This document shows, in pieces, positions 9,958-21,000 of a stretch of DNA of 64,000 bases. A program made the position numbers and the translations under genes. The notes under the pieces are model-generated. The model did not search any database and was not told the DNA's origin. It was given only the letters and a program-made list of their open reading frames with translations. Position 1 is the first letter of the stretch. Every line of letters begins with the position of its first letter. Origin of the DNA: Leucocoprinus leucothites (taxonomy: Eukaryota > Basidiomycota > Agaricomycetes > Agaricales > Agaricaceae); contig JAACJO010000001.1 of assembly GCA_013368445.1 (NCBI GenBank), positions 1,178,001-1,242,000 of the forward strand. The letters are read 5' to 3'.

Positions 9958-12900
9958 ATGGAATCCCAGCCACAACAACTTCCTCTGGAAAATGAGAATC
10001 CCGTCTCCGTGCTCCCACAGACATCACAAGACCCTGCATACCGCCCCTCAATCTTCACCTCTTCCCTCCCTCGCTCTCTTCTCTCCTGCAAATCTCGCAC
10101 AAGTACTCGCACTTCGCTGCACGGGCTTGGTACTCTGGGAAAGATCCAGAAAGATGTGCGTAGCCGCAAATTGACGCCACGAGTCCTCACCGTCCATCGT
10201 GCCTAACACGTGTTGTTCTCCTCCTCCAGCTTTCCTCTTTTCTCCGCACCGGCAGTCTATCGCGCCACAACGGGGAGGTATTTCTGGTGCATCCTCTTCC
10301 TCTCGACACGACTTGTCCATGCTCATATTGAATATCTTTTCCAAGGAGGCGACTACTAAACTCGGCCACTCGGGCTATGCCGACGTCCCGGAACCATCAT
10401 CCAGGCGACAGAGTGCTGACTTGCGTAATATGTTTTCTACCACATCAGGAGCTGCAGACGAGAGGCCTGCACGAAAATTGAAGAAGGAGAACAAGGTGCG
10501 TACTCCACTCAGGGGTCTCCTTACCTTTAGAGCATGCCTGACAAAGCACCAACAGTTCTACAACTTCCTCACTCGCTCCCGATCTCGTTCACAGTCCCAA
10601 ACTGACTTATCGCCTCCCGAAAACCCTGACTCGGTACATGAAGTTCCTCAAAATGACCACCGTGCCCAGGAGCACTCTGGCTCAAAACCACCACATAGAA
10701 TACCCTCCCGTCCTATATCCTCCACTACTACAGGTACCAACACTACAATCACACCCGGCACACCAAAAGCCAAGAAACAGCCACCATCTTCTATACCCAT
10801 TCCTTCTTCCTCGAAGCGACGAGAAACCTCCGAAGTCGATGTTCGTAGACCAAGACCAACCATCCCCACCCAACCAACAAACACCCGCCGGAAAATCAAC
10901 ATTTTTGGGATCTCGATCACTCGGCCGCGGTCTTCCAAGTCGCGATCACGATCGAGGTCCCGACCTGGGACACCTCGAATGTCCGTAGACATCCCACCAC
11001 TGCCTACCTTTGGTTTCGAAGAAGAGTCTCGGGGACTACAGTCTTCCCAGCCATCTTCACGAGCTGCTAGCCCAGCACCGCCCAGTGCTAAAGGCGACCT
11101 TGCTACAACACTTTCCCTCAGTTCTCTTGCTGGTCATGACCCACCCAACCCGTCGAAAGAGGCTAGCAGCGACTCCCATGCAAGCTCATCAAAGCTCCGG
11201 GGCTTTTTCGCAGGTAAGTTTATCCTCCCTTCAACACAACGTGGTTGCTAATGCTCATTGTTTATTCAAAAGGCAAGGATTCTAGTCGATCACGGCATCA
11301 GAATTCTTCGGGAGTACCACCAAATCTCGTTTCAGCGCCAGTGAAACGCGTACCTTCAATAAAGCGAAACAGTCTCAACAAAGCACTCCCAGAACGTCCT
11401 CAATCACCTCCAGCAGATCCTCGCCCCTCCTCTCCTCCCATAAACTCAAGTCTCGAGTCTAACATCCCTCGGATTACGACCACGCCTGCATCTCCCATTC
11501 GTGCAGCAACAGTGTCGGGGGAACGACAAAGTCTGCAAGTTCCTTAACAAGTAGAGCTCGTTTTGGGTTTAGAAACAAGTCACTTGATACTGGTTATCGG
11601 TACCAGGGCACAATGGACGTAGTTAACGAGGAAGGAAGGCTATCAAGAGAGTCAAAAGATATGAAGGGCACTGTGCTACCGCGGCCCGGCGGTTCAAAAG
11701 GGAAGGAGAAGGAGTCTACTGAAAGCCCTGCACCCCGGACAAGTATATCTCGGATGAGCACAAGTGTACGGAGTACCAAGCACGGTAGTTTCGATTTTGA
11801 GCGACCTGGTTTAGGAGCAATTCCCTTGCAGAGGTCTGCGAGTGGTGGGACTTCGACCACTGTGACGAGCGGTTGGAGTCGGAGTGTCGAAACCTCGACT
11901 GTAAGAGAGAGTGCGTTAGGTCCTGGGTTGGCAGGTGTAGGGACGGTGCAGAGAAATACGTCGGTGAAGAGAGGGGAAGAGAGGGAAGAGAAGGCCAAGG
12001 AGATCAAGAAGCAGGCAAAAGAAGCTGCCGTGAAGAAAGTTGTGGTTGTGAAAGACCCTGAATTTGCTCCTCCCAAGACGAATCCCTCGCCCGCTCATTC
12101 GAGTAATGGACACCAGACACCGCCTTCTGGCACGGCATCTGGCAAGTCGTCGAGTCTCAGTAAAGCATCCGGAAAGCGCTTCTTTGGGAGAAGTCCATCC
12201 GGAAGCAGAAAATCAACGCAGCATGGTTTGTTCTCCTTCGAGTCACCCGTCCCTTCGCCCACCTGGAGTGCGACAAGCACTAGTACAACCAAGGAAGTCT
12301 CTGCATCTTGGGGTGGGCGAACCGAAAAGGAGAAAGAGCGGCCCGTACGCAAGGAACGAGAGAAAGAGACGAAAGACCGAGCGATCGAGAGAAAACACAG
12401 TCAAAAGCGAGATCGATCGCCTGTACCTGTTCCTAAAATTCCTACCTTTGTTGCTGGCGTCAGATCTGGTGTCAGGTCTGGAGGTAGAGGCCGCTCATTG
12501 GATCTTAACCTTGGCCTCGCTTGGGCTCCTTCGAAAGTCCGAGAAGACGCTTTACTGAAGACGTCCTCCCTTTTCAATCGATCCGTGAGCAATTCGTCAG
12601 GTTCTGGGTCGAGATCGGCGAATTCGTCTGCTCATGGGCATGATATGACGGGGTTGAGGTTGGGTGATATGGTGTCGGAAGAGCGGTTGAAGCTTGGGAG
12701 AGAGATTGGAGAAGTGTTTAGGAAGGTGCTTGGGGAGGCCAGATATATGCGGTTCAAGACTTGTAAGTCTGACTCATTTCAGGCTGGTATGGCTTAGAGT
12801 ACTGTGCTCACGTCACGGATGCTGTTCCTCGCAGATATTTATCAGTTCGATGCTCATGAAATTCCTTTTGATGGTCCAACTGGTGTTATCTCAAAGGTGG

Positions 12901-12992
12901 ATGGGTTGCTGGCGACTGTGCCGACCTTGGGACTGGATGAGAGGCGCCGGCTCATGGATAAGTTCGTGCGGATCATTCTGCAAAATGCGTGA
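9958..12992 (+). CDS. Large Ser/Arg-rich protein of unknown function
   Basis: Roughly 900 residues in at least six exons. Start MESQPQQLPLENENPV at ATG 9958. Introns with good GT-AG ends follow QKD, NGE, KENK and GFFAG, and the last intron (from about 12762) joins MRFKT to YIYQFDAHEIPFDG. Most of the chain is disordered: Ser/Pro/Arg-rich with an SR-like stretch (SSKSRSRSRSRPGTPR) and a Lys/Glu-rich segment near 11960-12040. Only the C-terminal ~110 residues look folded (LKLGREIGEVFRKVLGEAR, GVISKVDGLLATVPTLG, RRRLMDKFVRIILQNA). I recognise no named domain. The frame changes by one base near 11517-11521 (G run). This may be an indel or an unrecognised intron, so the join between the two halves is uncertain. 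Confidence 0.7.
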
Positions 12993-13616
12993 TGGTTCTT
13001 TCCCTCTGCTTCCTTTCAGGTTTACTTTGTCCCTCTTCATTCTTTCTTGGCTTTTGGTTATCTCGATTCGGATGGCATTCAGTTCAATGATATTTAATCT
13101 TAAAAACCCAGTTCATTTGATGCATACGTATTTTCTTCTTTCCTGTAGAATCCCCCGCCTCTTCTTTTTCGTGTTCATACTTTATTGTAATTTTTTATTT
13201 GGGTTGCCCGTGGAGTGCCCATTTCGTTTTTCTCTCTACTCGCGCCCTTTGATAATGCATACTTGTCATGTTACCAATGTCGATATCTGTACACACTCCT
13301 TATGTTTTATGATCTTGTCATAGTCATCGAGGCACTTTTGCACGTCATCTCTTCTGTAGTCACTCATTTACTCTCATCATGAAACTGATATATTTCTGCA
13401 TGGTTCTCTTGACGTCTGTTATGATTATTTGCTTTACTTCCGCGTGTTGTCGTCTGATGTATCTACTCGCTTAGTTGTACGTACGAGTGTCACGGAACCA
13501 CAATCATGAAACATTTATTACGTTGGTAAATGGTTATTACTACAAGGTCATCCTGAGGAGATATACTGTATCATATACATGATAATACAGAGAAGAAAGA
13601 CGAGATGAGAATATGT
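12993..13616. other. Intergenic region (convergent 3' flanks)
   Basis: About 620 bp between two converging genes. The first part is strongly T/C-rich on the plus strand, typical of a 3' UTR. An open frame running through it in the plus direction encodes a hydrophobic, Phe/Leu-rich peptide only because of this base bias. No gene is supported. Confidence 0.45.
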
Positions 13617-14456
13617 TTATGTCGCTGGCCGCAAAGCACGTAGACGCTGTGCGAGCTTGTCGTCCTCTTCCAACACCCGCTCTTTCGGACTTGGCTCAGC
13701 GAGTGAATCGACATTCTTCGCAGCAAGGTCGTGCTGGAGCTCGATGTTGGCTTCTTCGGCTGTTTGGCGTAGAAGAAGGTCGATCTGGTCTTGTGGTGTT
13801 GAGATGGCGGTGGTTGCGCCTATAGCGTCTTCCATAGTGACGGTTTGAACGTCGAGATCGGAGAATTGAGTTTCGAATTTATCCATGACCATGGATATCT
13901 GTAAATGAGATGCGTTCAGATATGTAAGGCTAGACTAAGAGTATATAGATGAGCTGCGTACCCTTTCTAGGTTCATACTCTCCATAGCTTTGTCCATTCC
14001 TCTCACGACTGAGGTCATATTTCCGGTAACTTGACGCATGGTGACTGCAGTCTCCACACGGCTTGCAACAGCGTCGATCCTGCTGGATAGTCTCAGCAGG
14101 TTGAGCGATTCAGTCTTCTTCCGGATCGCATTGGAAGCATATATCCGTGCTCCTTCGTTGTTGCCCTGTTGTAAAGCCTATGAGCCGTACCCAAGAACGT
14201 TAGCACCAGTATCGATCCGATTTCAGGGTCACATGCCTTCTTCAATTTGGACTTCTCTGCGTTTTCATCTTTCTGCGCTTTCTTTGCTTGACGGTTTAGA
14301 GTCTTTGCGGTGAACTGCACAGGAGGGTCAAGTTAGGACTCTAACATGTTGTGATTAGGACTAGGGCTTGCTTTAAGTTGGAAAAGGGTCTCTATATCAA
14401 CATCAATAAGGTGTGCATGAAAATGGAGCGGAAGGCTTACTCTCGAGGTTACTCAT
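13617..14456 (-). CDS. DID2: ESCRT-III subunit Did2/Vps46 (CHMP1 family)
   Basis: About 202 residues in five exons. The N-terminus is assembled as [29 protein letters not shown] from a 16-nt first coding exon, a 20-nt micro-exon and the next exon. Family motifs follow: [48 protein letters not shown] sequence and [13 protein letters not shown]. The C-terminus [17 protein letters not shown] is a canonical MIM1 helix (LxxRLxxLR) that binds the MIT domain of Vps4. Did2 recruits Vps4 and Vta1-Vps60 to ESCRT-III polymers on endosomes. Two of its four introns have GC instead of GT donors (listed separately). It lies head to head with the Svp26 gene, 259 bp apart. Confidence 0.92.
14178..14236 (-). 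other. GC-AG intron in DID2 (second of two)
   Basis: On the minus strand the exon ends AAG and the intron begins GCATGTGACC, has a GCTAACG branch-like site, and ends CATAG, 59 nt long. Its removal joins SKLKK to [13 protein letters not shown], the conserved CHMP1 sequence. A GT lies nearby (GTGACC) but no acceptor restores the frame from it. Confidence 0.8.
14315..14371 (-). other. GC-AG intron in DID2 (first of two)
   Basis: On the minus strand the 20-nt micro-exon (14372-14391) ends CTTAAA. The intron starts GCAAGC, carries CCTAAC as branch-like site and ends TGTGCAG, 57 nt long. Its removal gives [15 protein letters not shown], matching the CHMP1 N-terminus. Without splicing the frame stops within the intron. 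Confidence 0.82.
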
Positions 14457-14715
14457 TGGTCGTTAGATGGTGGTGGAAGCTGTGACTCTCGAGGCCTCCG
14501 CACAAGTGAGCACCGTGCAAGGCACAGCCACTGATAATACGGGTTTAATCCACGTGAGAAAGTCCCACGTGTCCGACGCGACATCCCTGAAATGAATTGA
14601 GCGTGAGGCGTCGAGGCTTGTCTATTTCTCTGAACTTTTGTCAACCGGTTGTCGATTATTTGTGCTCTCTCTCGTACGTTGTTGGGCGCGGAGAGACTAG
14701 GAAACGGGGTTTCTC
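14457..14715. promoter_or_regulatory. Bidirectional promoter between DID2 and SVP26
   Basis: 259 bp separate the two divergent start codons, so both promoters must be here. Several CACGTG-like and CCACGTG elements occur near 14550-14570 (CCACGTGAG, CCCACGTGTCC). These are E-box cores that could bind a bHLH factor; this is inference from the motif alone. Confidence 0.5.
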
Positions 14716-15890
14716 ATGGGGCTGCTATATTATGTCAGGTGTGTAGTGGGCACGTTGGATGGGACATTTGGGAGCTGATGCTTTTGGTGCTTTGTACAGT
14801 TACTTGGCTATATTGGCAGCATTCGCTTTTGTCACTCTTTCGCTGGGTGTGTATTGGATCTTTGTTATGTCAAGAGATAGGCTTGATAGGCTGAGATTGA
14901 CCGTTACTAGCGAGTGGCCTGCTGTATGTGTCGGAGTTAATTGAGGAACATAGCAGACTTGCCAAGCAAATCGGTCAAAGAGGAATATATGTGCGCCATT
15001 GCTGTCCACACTCTTGGAATGATTTTTCTGACTTTGACACAACTAGGCTGTCATATTCCTCCATGTTGTTTTTTACTTCACGGATTCGCTCCCATTCCTT
15101 CAGACCGTATTCTCCATCATATGCCACATCGTCTACCTCCAGAATTTCTCCCATACCTGGCCACTGATATCGCTCTCCTCGCCAACATTCCTCGCTTCCT
15201 GCGCATTAGTTATTGCGGACCATTTCATCTGGTTCTTCTACTTCTCGCATATCACACATCAGGCGAGGTATTCGAGAAGCTACCGTGGAGGTGGTCCGAT
15301 GACTCCTGGATTCACTGAAATAGCTTCATTTTTCGGAATTTGTGTCTGGCTGGCTCCTCTATTCTTGTTCCTCAGCCTGAGCGCGAACGATAACGCACTT
15401 CCAATGTCGTCAGGTGCGTACCCTTTTTATGCGCTCGTAAAACCCTCCTAAACCTTTTCAACCAGGATCCCCCACTGCATCCTCCTTCTCAGCCCCCTCA
15501 TCGTCCACCCGTGTCTCCTTGTTCCGTTCCATATTTTCCTTCCTCCCTTTTTCCAAAACCAAGTCTAATCAAGGTGGCAATGGAATCATTGCTCCCCACT
15601 CTCCACAGCCGATTTTACAGCCGCCAACTCCTCAATTTCCTCCTCCAGCTTCTCCTCGCGTGCCACTTGTACATACACATACATCTGGACCTCCTCGCTC
15701 ACCTGGACCTTCGCGCTCTCCACTCATGGGCGCTCAGGAGCTCGAAGTCTCAGCCCCTACGTTGACATCAAATTTCAGGTTACATGCACCTCCCACGACG
15801 CGTCGCTCCGCACAAGTTCTGCGATCAAGTGGCAATACGCTTGGCTTGGGTGTAAGACGATCAACGCAACCTAGTCAGGATGAAACTTAA
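14716..15890 (+). CDS. SVP26: Svp26/TEX261-family ER-Golgi cargo adaptor
   Basis: Five exons, about 330 residues. Splicing gives MGLLYYVS-YLAILAAFAFVTLSL-ASGLLYVSELIEEHS, then SLPFLQTVFSIICHIVYLQNF, WPLISLSSPTFLASC, VIADHFIWFFYFSHITHQAR, and PGFTEIASFFGICVWLAPLF. These four hydrophobic segments and the SELIEEHSR element are diagnostic for Svp26/TEX261. In yeast this protein helps load Golgi mannosyltransferases into COPII vesicles and retain them in the early Golgi. The last exon adds a disordered Pro/Ser-rich tail of about 140 residues that is much longer than in the animal protein. The start ATG at 14716 gives the expected first helix. Confidence 0.9.
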
Positions 15891-16085
15891 AGTTTTCCGC
15901 TAGTTCCGAACACTGTAGATTTCTTCTGTTCTGAACCTTGCTTTGTCGTTTCTCATGAACATGTACGGGTGTATTTGTTATCTCGCTCTTGCATCAATAA
16001 ATGGCTGGAAATAATCCCGGATGTTGAACTTCCGTCCACATACAAGCAACTGATTTCTATGTGGCTCCCATTGAAAACGACTGTA

Positions 16086-17847
16086 ATGACGTCAACCCAG
16101 CAAAGTTAAGCATGGTATGTTGGACGATTAGTCAGCATTCTTTGCTTAGGATTGTCCCTCATCTCCATCGAGTTACTTCAAAGTATTTCCTCATTCCAAT
16201 CCCACCAAATTTAGGGGTTAAAAGTAACGGCAGTCAGACGACTCAAATTCTCTCTTCAGGTCAGCTCGAGTTGTTATATCACTGGATGAATCATTCGTCC
16301 CTCTTCTCGAGCTCCAGAGCCACAGGAGCAGCACTGGATCAGCAAGTCAACCAGTTTGATGCAGGTCTTCGTTCCATTCAAGGTCTGTTGCTTACCTATC
16401 CAACTGGCACACAACTATAATTCAGGTATCCCCAGGCGCTGATACTGTCATCTCGATAATTCGTAGCCGACGATTCGTCCACAGGCTCATCATTGGCCAC
16501 AACGAGCTGGGAAATGAAGGTTGTCGGCGTCTCTTCGGTTTCCTATGTTCCGACGAGGGCAGGAAATATGATATTCAAGAAATTAGTCTGAACGCGAATG
16601 GCATTGGAGATGAAGGCCTTCTTGCCATCTCGCAGTACCTTAAAGATAACAAACGAGTTCGAGAACTATTCCTACAGAATGTGAGACTGCAATTCCATCT
16701 TATTTTTTTTCGCTTTTGACTGAGCTTTCTAAAGAATGAGCTCCGGGGTGCACCAGATGTCACAGCTATCTTTGTAGAAGCAATTAATTCTTCACGACTT
16801 GAGATTCTTTCCGTGACCACGAACAAGCACCTCTCCGACGGTTTCATCGCCAACTTTCTACCCTTACTGGATGCTCCTCGCCTTCACGAACTCCAACTTT
16901 CTGCTATCGGGCTAACATCATCGTCGGGGAAGCTCATTGCGTCTTACCTTTCATCCCCCCGATGCAGACTGCACGTATTGAAATGCAATGGCAACTCCTT
17001 AGGACTTCGAGGGATCAAGCCTATAGTTCGGGCTATTCAAAGCCAGAACTATACCCTCAGGAGCATCGAACTTTACGCCAATCAGCTACAGGATGAAGAA
17101 TCGGATTCGGAAAGCCAGACCTCCTCTGACGAAGGCCAAGGCGACCAGAGGATCGGCTTGACAAGGAACGATATACAAACGTGGAAAAGCTGCGAGTCAC
17201 TGGTTAAGAATATCCTGCTTCGAAATACACATCTTAAACGAGAGGTAAATAAGCAGGCGACCACTCTGCTGCGTTACGCCCGGCCTCTCCTCCTTCAAGG
17301 CCAACGCCGACAAGGTCCAAGAGACAATAGATCGCCACCACGGTCTCCACTCCAGCAGCCCTATAGACCACGGGGTTACAATTTTGATTTTTCCGGTTTC
17401 TACCCGCCTTTTCGATTCAGGTCTCTTCCTCTGGAACTCCAACATCATATCTTGTCCTTTCTCGCTCCTTCATTATCCTCGTCGCAGCGGATACGCATTT
17501 GTGATTATGCTACGTCCATAAAGACGCTCCCTCCACTCCTCCCTCCCTTTTCAACACTAGCCCGCACCATGCATGTTCGCAATGGAGATGGCATAGCCTG
17601 TATCCCAGATCCCTCTAGTATTGAATACGCGCTAGGAGGGACTATTTGGCCGGTCAAGCGCTACCGTGATCCATTCAGTCCAATCTGCTCGGCCGATCGT
17701 TGTATGGGTAGCTCCAACTCTCTACTTTGCAGGGGTGAAAAGGAGCGGATTGAGTTTCTTGAGGTAGTTGGGTGTGATACCTTTGAGTTGGAGTCGAGAG
17801 AAGGCGCCCGCTCGACTCGGGAACTGTTCACATTATCGTTGACATGA
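16086..17847 (+). CDS. Leucine-rich-repeat (RNI-like) protein with C-terminal F-box-like segment
   Basis: About 500 residues. Ribonuclease-inhibitor-type repeats are visible: FVHRLIIGHNELGNEGCRRL, IQEISLNANGIGDEGLLAIS, VRELFLQNNELRGAPDV, LEILSVTTNKHLSDGFIA, LHELQLSAIGLTSSSGKL and LHVLKCNGNSLGLRGIK. An acidic linker (EESDSESQTSSDEG) and a basic linker follow. Then FRSLPLELQHHILSFLAP, which fits the start of an F-box, and a Cys-containing C-terminal domain. The 5' end is uncertain: ATG 16086 with two small introns gives MTSTQQRLSLISIELLQS, while ATG 16112 is an unspliced alternative. Introns at about 16381-16438 and 16681-16734 are well supported by the repeats. Function unknown; F-box/LRR proteins usually choose targets for SCF ubiquitin ligases. 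Confidence 0.75.
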
Positions 17848-18047
17848 TCTGTATAATCCCGATCTGATAAATTTAATATACCTTATGGTCGCGTCATACT
17901 TTCGAGTTATATGTCTGCCCAAGTGTCAGAACTTCAGAGATTGGTGAGTGTCGTCATGGCCAAACAAGTGCATCCAATCGCAAGCTCAGATATCAAAGGG
18001 GCTTGAAAGTTGAAACACCTTCACCGAAACCACCACGGGTGCAACTA

Positions 18048-21000
18048 ATGCACCTATACCTCAGCAGTAGCCCCCGAACCTTATATCTTATAACTGATGA
18101 AAAGGACGAACTCCTAGGACGACCTCACCGAGCACTCCGGTTCCGTGCTGGCCGAGAGAAGTCCCAAGCAATTGTCGCCCTTCTTCCGACGAGAGAAGTT
18201 AATCTAAGTAGCCTGATCAAGCTTACGAACAGGACTGTCAAAGGATGTCTTGGTCTGATAAACGTTGAAAAAGGTGTGCTTTGGTAATTTCACGAGGTTT
18301 CATGGCCACTTATCATCGACAGAAATCTTCCTCGCAGTCGTGACTAGCGCCACAGACGTTGGTAATACAAGACCATCCGCACACGAACCTGAGCATGTAG
18401 CAAGAATACATGAAGTCTGTTTCTACAGCTTGACCTCTACGACATGGGATGATCCTCTACTCAATGAACCCCAGTTTGGACCGGAAGCCGTTGACTCGGC
18501 GTTCAGGGAGACCTACACAAACAATGTTCCAGTGTTCGAGCATCCTTGTATGCCACTCACCAAGATCCTCTCATCTGGGACATTCTACTACGCAACAGAA
18601 CCGACCTGGGATCTATCTTCCAGGCTTGCTGTGCGATTAGCTCGGGATGCTGCGTCATCAAGAGACATCGGCACATTCGATGAACGCTTTGTTTGGAACG
18701 AGTATATTCTGCGTAGTCTGTTGGATTTCCGGGAGAGGCTGGACTTCCATGAACGTGAAGAAATGGATCGGTGTCAATTTTTGGTGCGTCGAAATTGACT
18801 ATATGCTCTAAAACTCTGTGGAACTGACCATCTACTCCAGATTCTTGCAATCCAAGGCTACGTTGGTGTTTTCCAGATGCCGCTTCGTGCTCCACCAACG
18901 GATGGTGCTCCTACAATTGCAGCTTTGTCGTTAATTTCTCGTCTCAGTTGGAAACGTGCAGGGACAAGATTCAACACTCGTGGCGTGGACGACGACGGCA
19001 ATTGTGCAAATTTCGTCGAGGTAGGGATTTTTCTCTTGCACTATCCGGGTCGGTGGCTGAAACATTGTCAGACCGAGACAGTGTTCAGCACCGACCAACA
19101 CTGCGTTAGTTATGTACAAGCCAGGGGAAGCGTCCCATGTATGTACTTCCATCGTATAATACATACTTTGCATTTTCCTGAATCGAAAACTTATTCTAGT
19201 ATTTTGGGAGCAGCAAGGGTTGCAGACATTTGGCCAACGCATACAGATTACCAGGCCTCATGCATCCCAACCTGCATTCGAGCGGCATTTTGTGCAACTA
19301 ATGGAAGAATACGGATCGATACATGCAATCAACCTACTGGGAACCAAGGAAAACGAAGCGCTCTTGACAAACTCTTACGCAAGGCACCTATCAGTAGCTC
19401 GCAATGCTTTGGGAGACAACCTCGGACTTACGAATTTCGATTTCCACCATACTGTTCGCATAGGTGGTCATGAAAGTGTCATACGAAATTTGCCGTTAGT
19501 GCAAGGAGCGTGGATATGGGAAAGCTTGTGCTCACCAGCTTCTCAGGAGAATGGAAAGCATCAGTGACTGCACCGATAAATTTGGGTTCACTATGTGTGA
19601 TGCCTCAACCGACGAAATTATCACAGAGCAAAGGGGGGTCTTTCGAACGAATTGCCTAGACTGGTAAGGCTCAGCTGCACTATGCTTTCACTTGAGCAAT
19701 TCCCACTGATGACTTATTGAGTTAGTTTGGATAGAACTAACTTCGTCGAGGACGTCCTATCGAGAGTTATGCTTGAGCAGTATTTAGGCCTAGTTCGTCG
19801 AGAATGGCTAGCTTCGATGCAGCTATGGACAAATCATCGCGAGCTATGGGCTGAGAATGGAGACGCATTGTCTAGAATATATGCGGGCACCGGTGCCCTT
19901 AATACCAGTTTTACGCGAACCGGGAAACAAACACTCGCTGGTGTGTGCCGTCACACTTGTTTTCTCATAGGTGCTGATAGTAATGTCAGGTTTGCTGTCC
20001 GATGCGACCAAGAGTGTATCTCGGGCATACATCAACAACTTCCAGGATAGGGGGAAGCAAGTCGCGATCGACATGTTTTTGGTATGTTTGTGGTATCAGA
20101 CAAAACCTGCGAGTGGTTGATATAAAGTCTATTCAAGGGCAATCTCAATAATCAGAAGCGAGTCACCATTTTTGACCCTATACATGACACTGTTCGCGAG
20201 GCGCTGGATAGACGGCACGTACTTTACATACTCCTAGGAACACTTATTTATCGTTTATCCACAGGTGGATTGAATATTCCACTATAAAAAAGGCCAACAT
20301 AATGGTGGGCACATGGAACCTTAACGGACGGGTAAGTATTCCCTGCCGTCGTAGATTTGTTGTATCTAGCGTGCACTAGATGACTGTAGAATCCTTGGTT
20401 CCTTGGCTGTTTCCTAGGGAAGGAGCACCGGAGTACGCACATATCCTCTCCTTTTCTGAATCCTTCGCTCACGTCGTCTAGGCCAGATATGATTGTTCTC
20501 GGCTTCCAAGAAATCGTGCCGTTGACTGCCCAGCAGATCGTCCAGACTGACCCAGAAAAAAAGTGTGTTTCCTTTCGCACTTCAACCATGGACTGCCCTT
20601 GTTTAACCCTGATCTAGACGGCTCTGGGAGAAGAAAGTCATGGATAACATTGAACGAAAACCAGGCAAAAAGTCACGCTATGTAATGCTGCGAAGTGAAC
20701 AAGTATGTTTACCCCTTACCGCTGAATTTGTTACAACTGCTTAGCCGAGCCTTCGTAGCTTGTCGGTACCGCGCTATTCGTTATAGCGAAAGAGGAGTTG
20801 ACTTCGGTCATCCGGAATGTAGAAGGTGCTACTCGCAAGGTGCGGCGAATCACTGGTTTTCTTGAGTAGGCTTTCACCTTGTTCAGTAGACTGGTCTTCG
20901 GGGAATGTCCGGAAACAAGGGCGCTGTTGGGATTCGCCTGGACTATCACGACACCAACTTCTGCTTCTTGACAGCTCACCTGGCAGCCGGTCATGCAAAC

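Noticed and set aside
11594..12076. 160-codon minus-strand frame inside the Ser-rich gene
   Set aside because: Antisense of a low-complexity coding region; no start context, no domain, and the plus strand has consistent coding.
12694..13323. 209-codon plus frame with many hydrophobic residues
   Set aside because: It overlaps the last exons of the Ser-rich gene in another frame and runs through a T-rich 3' flank, so its hydrophobicity reflects base composition.
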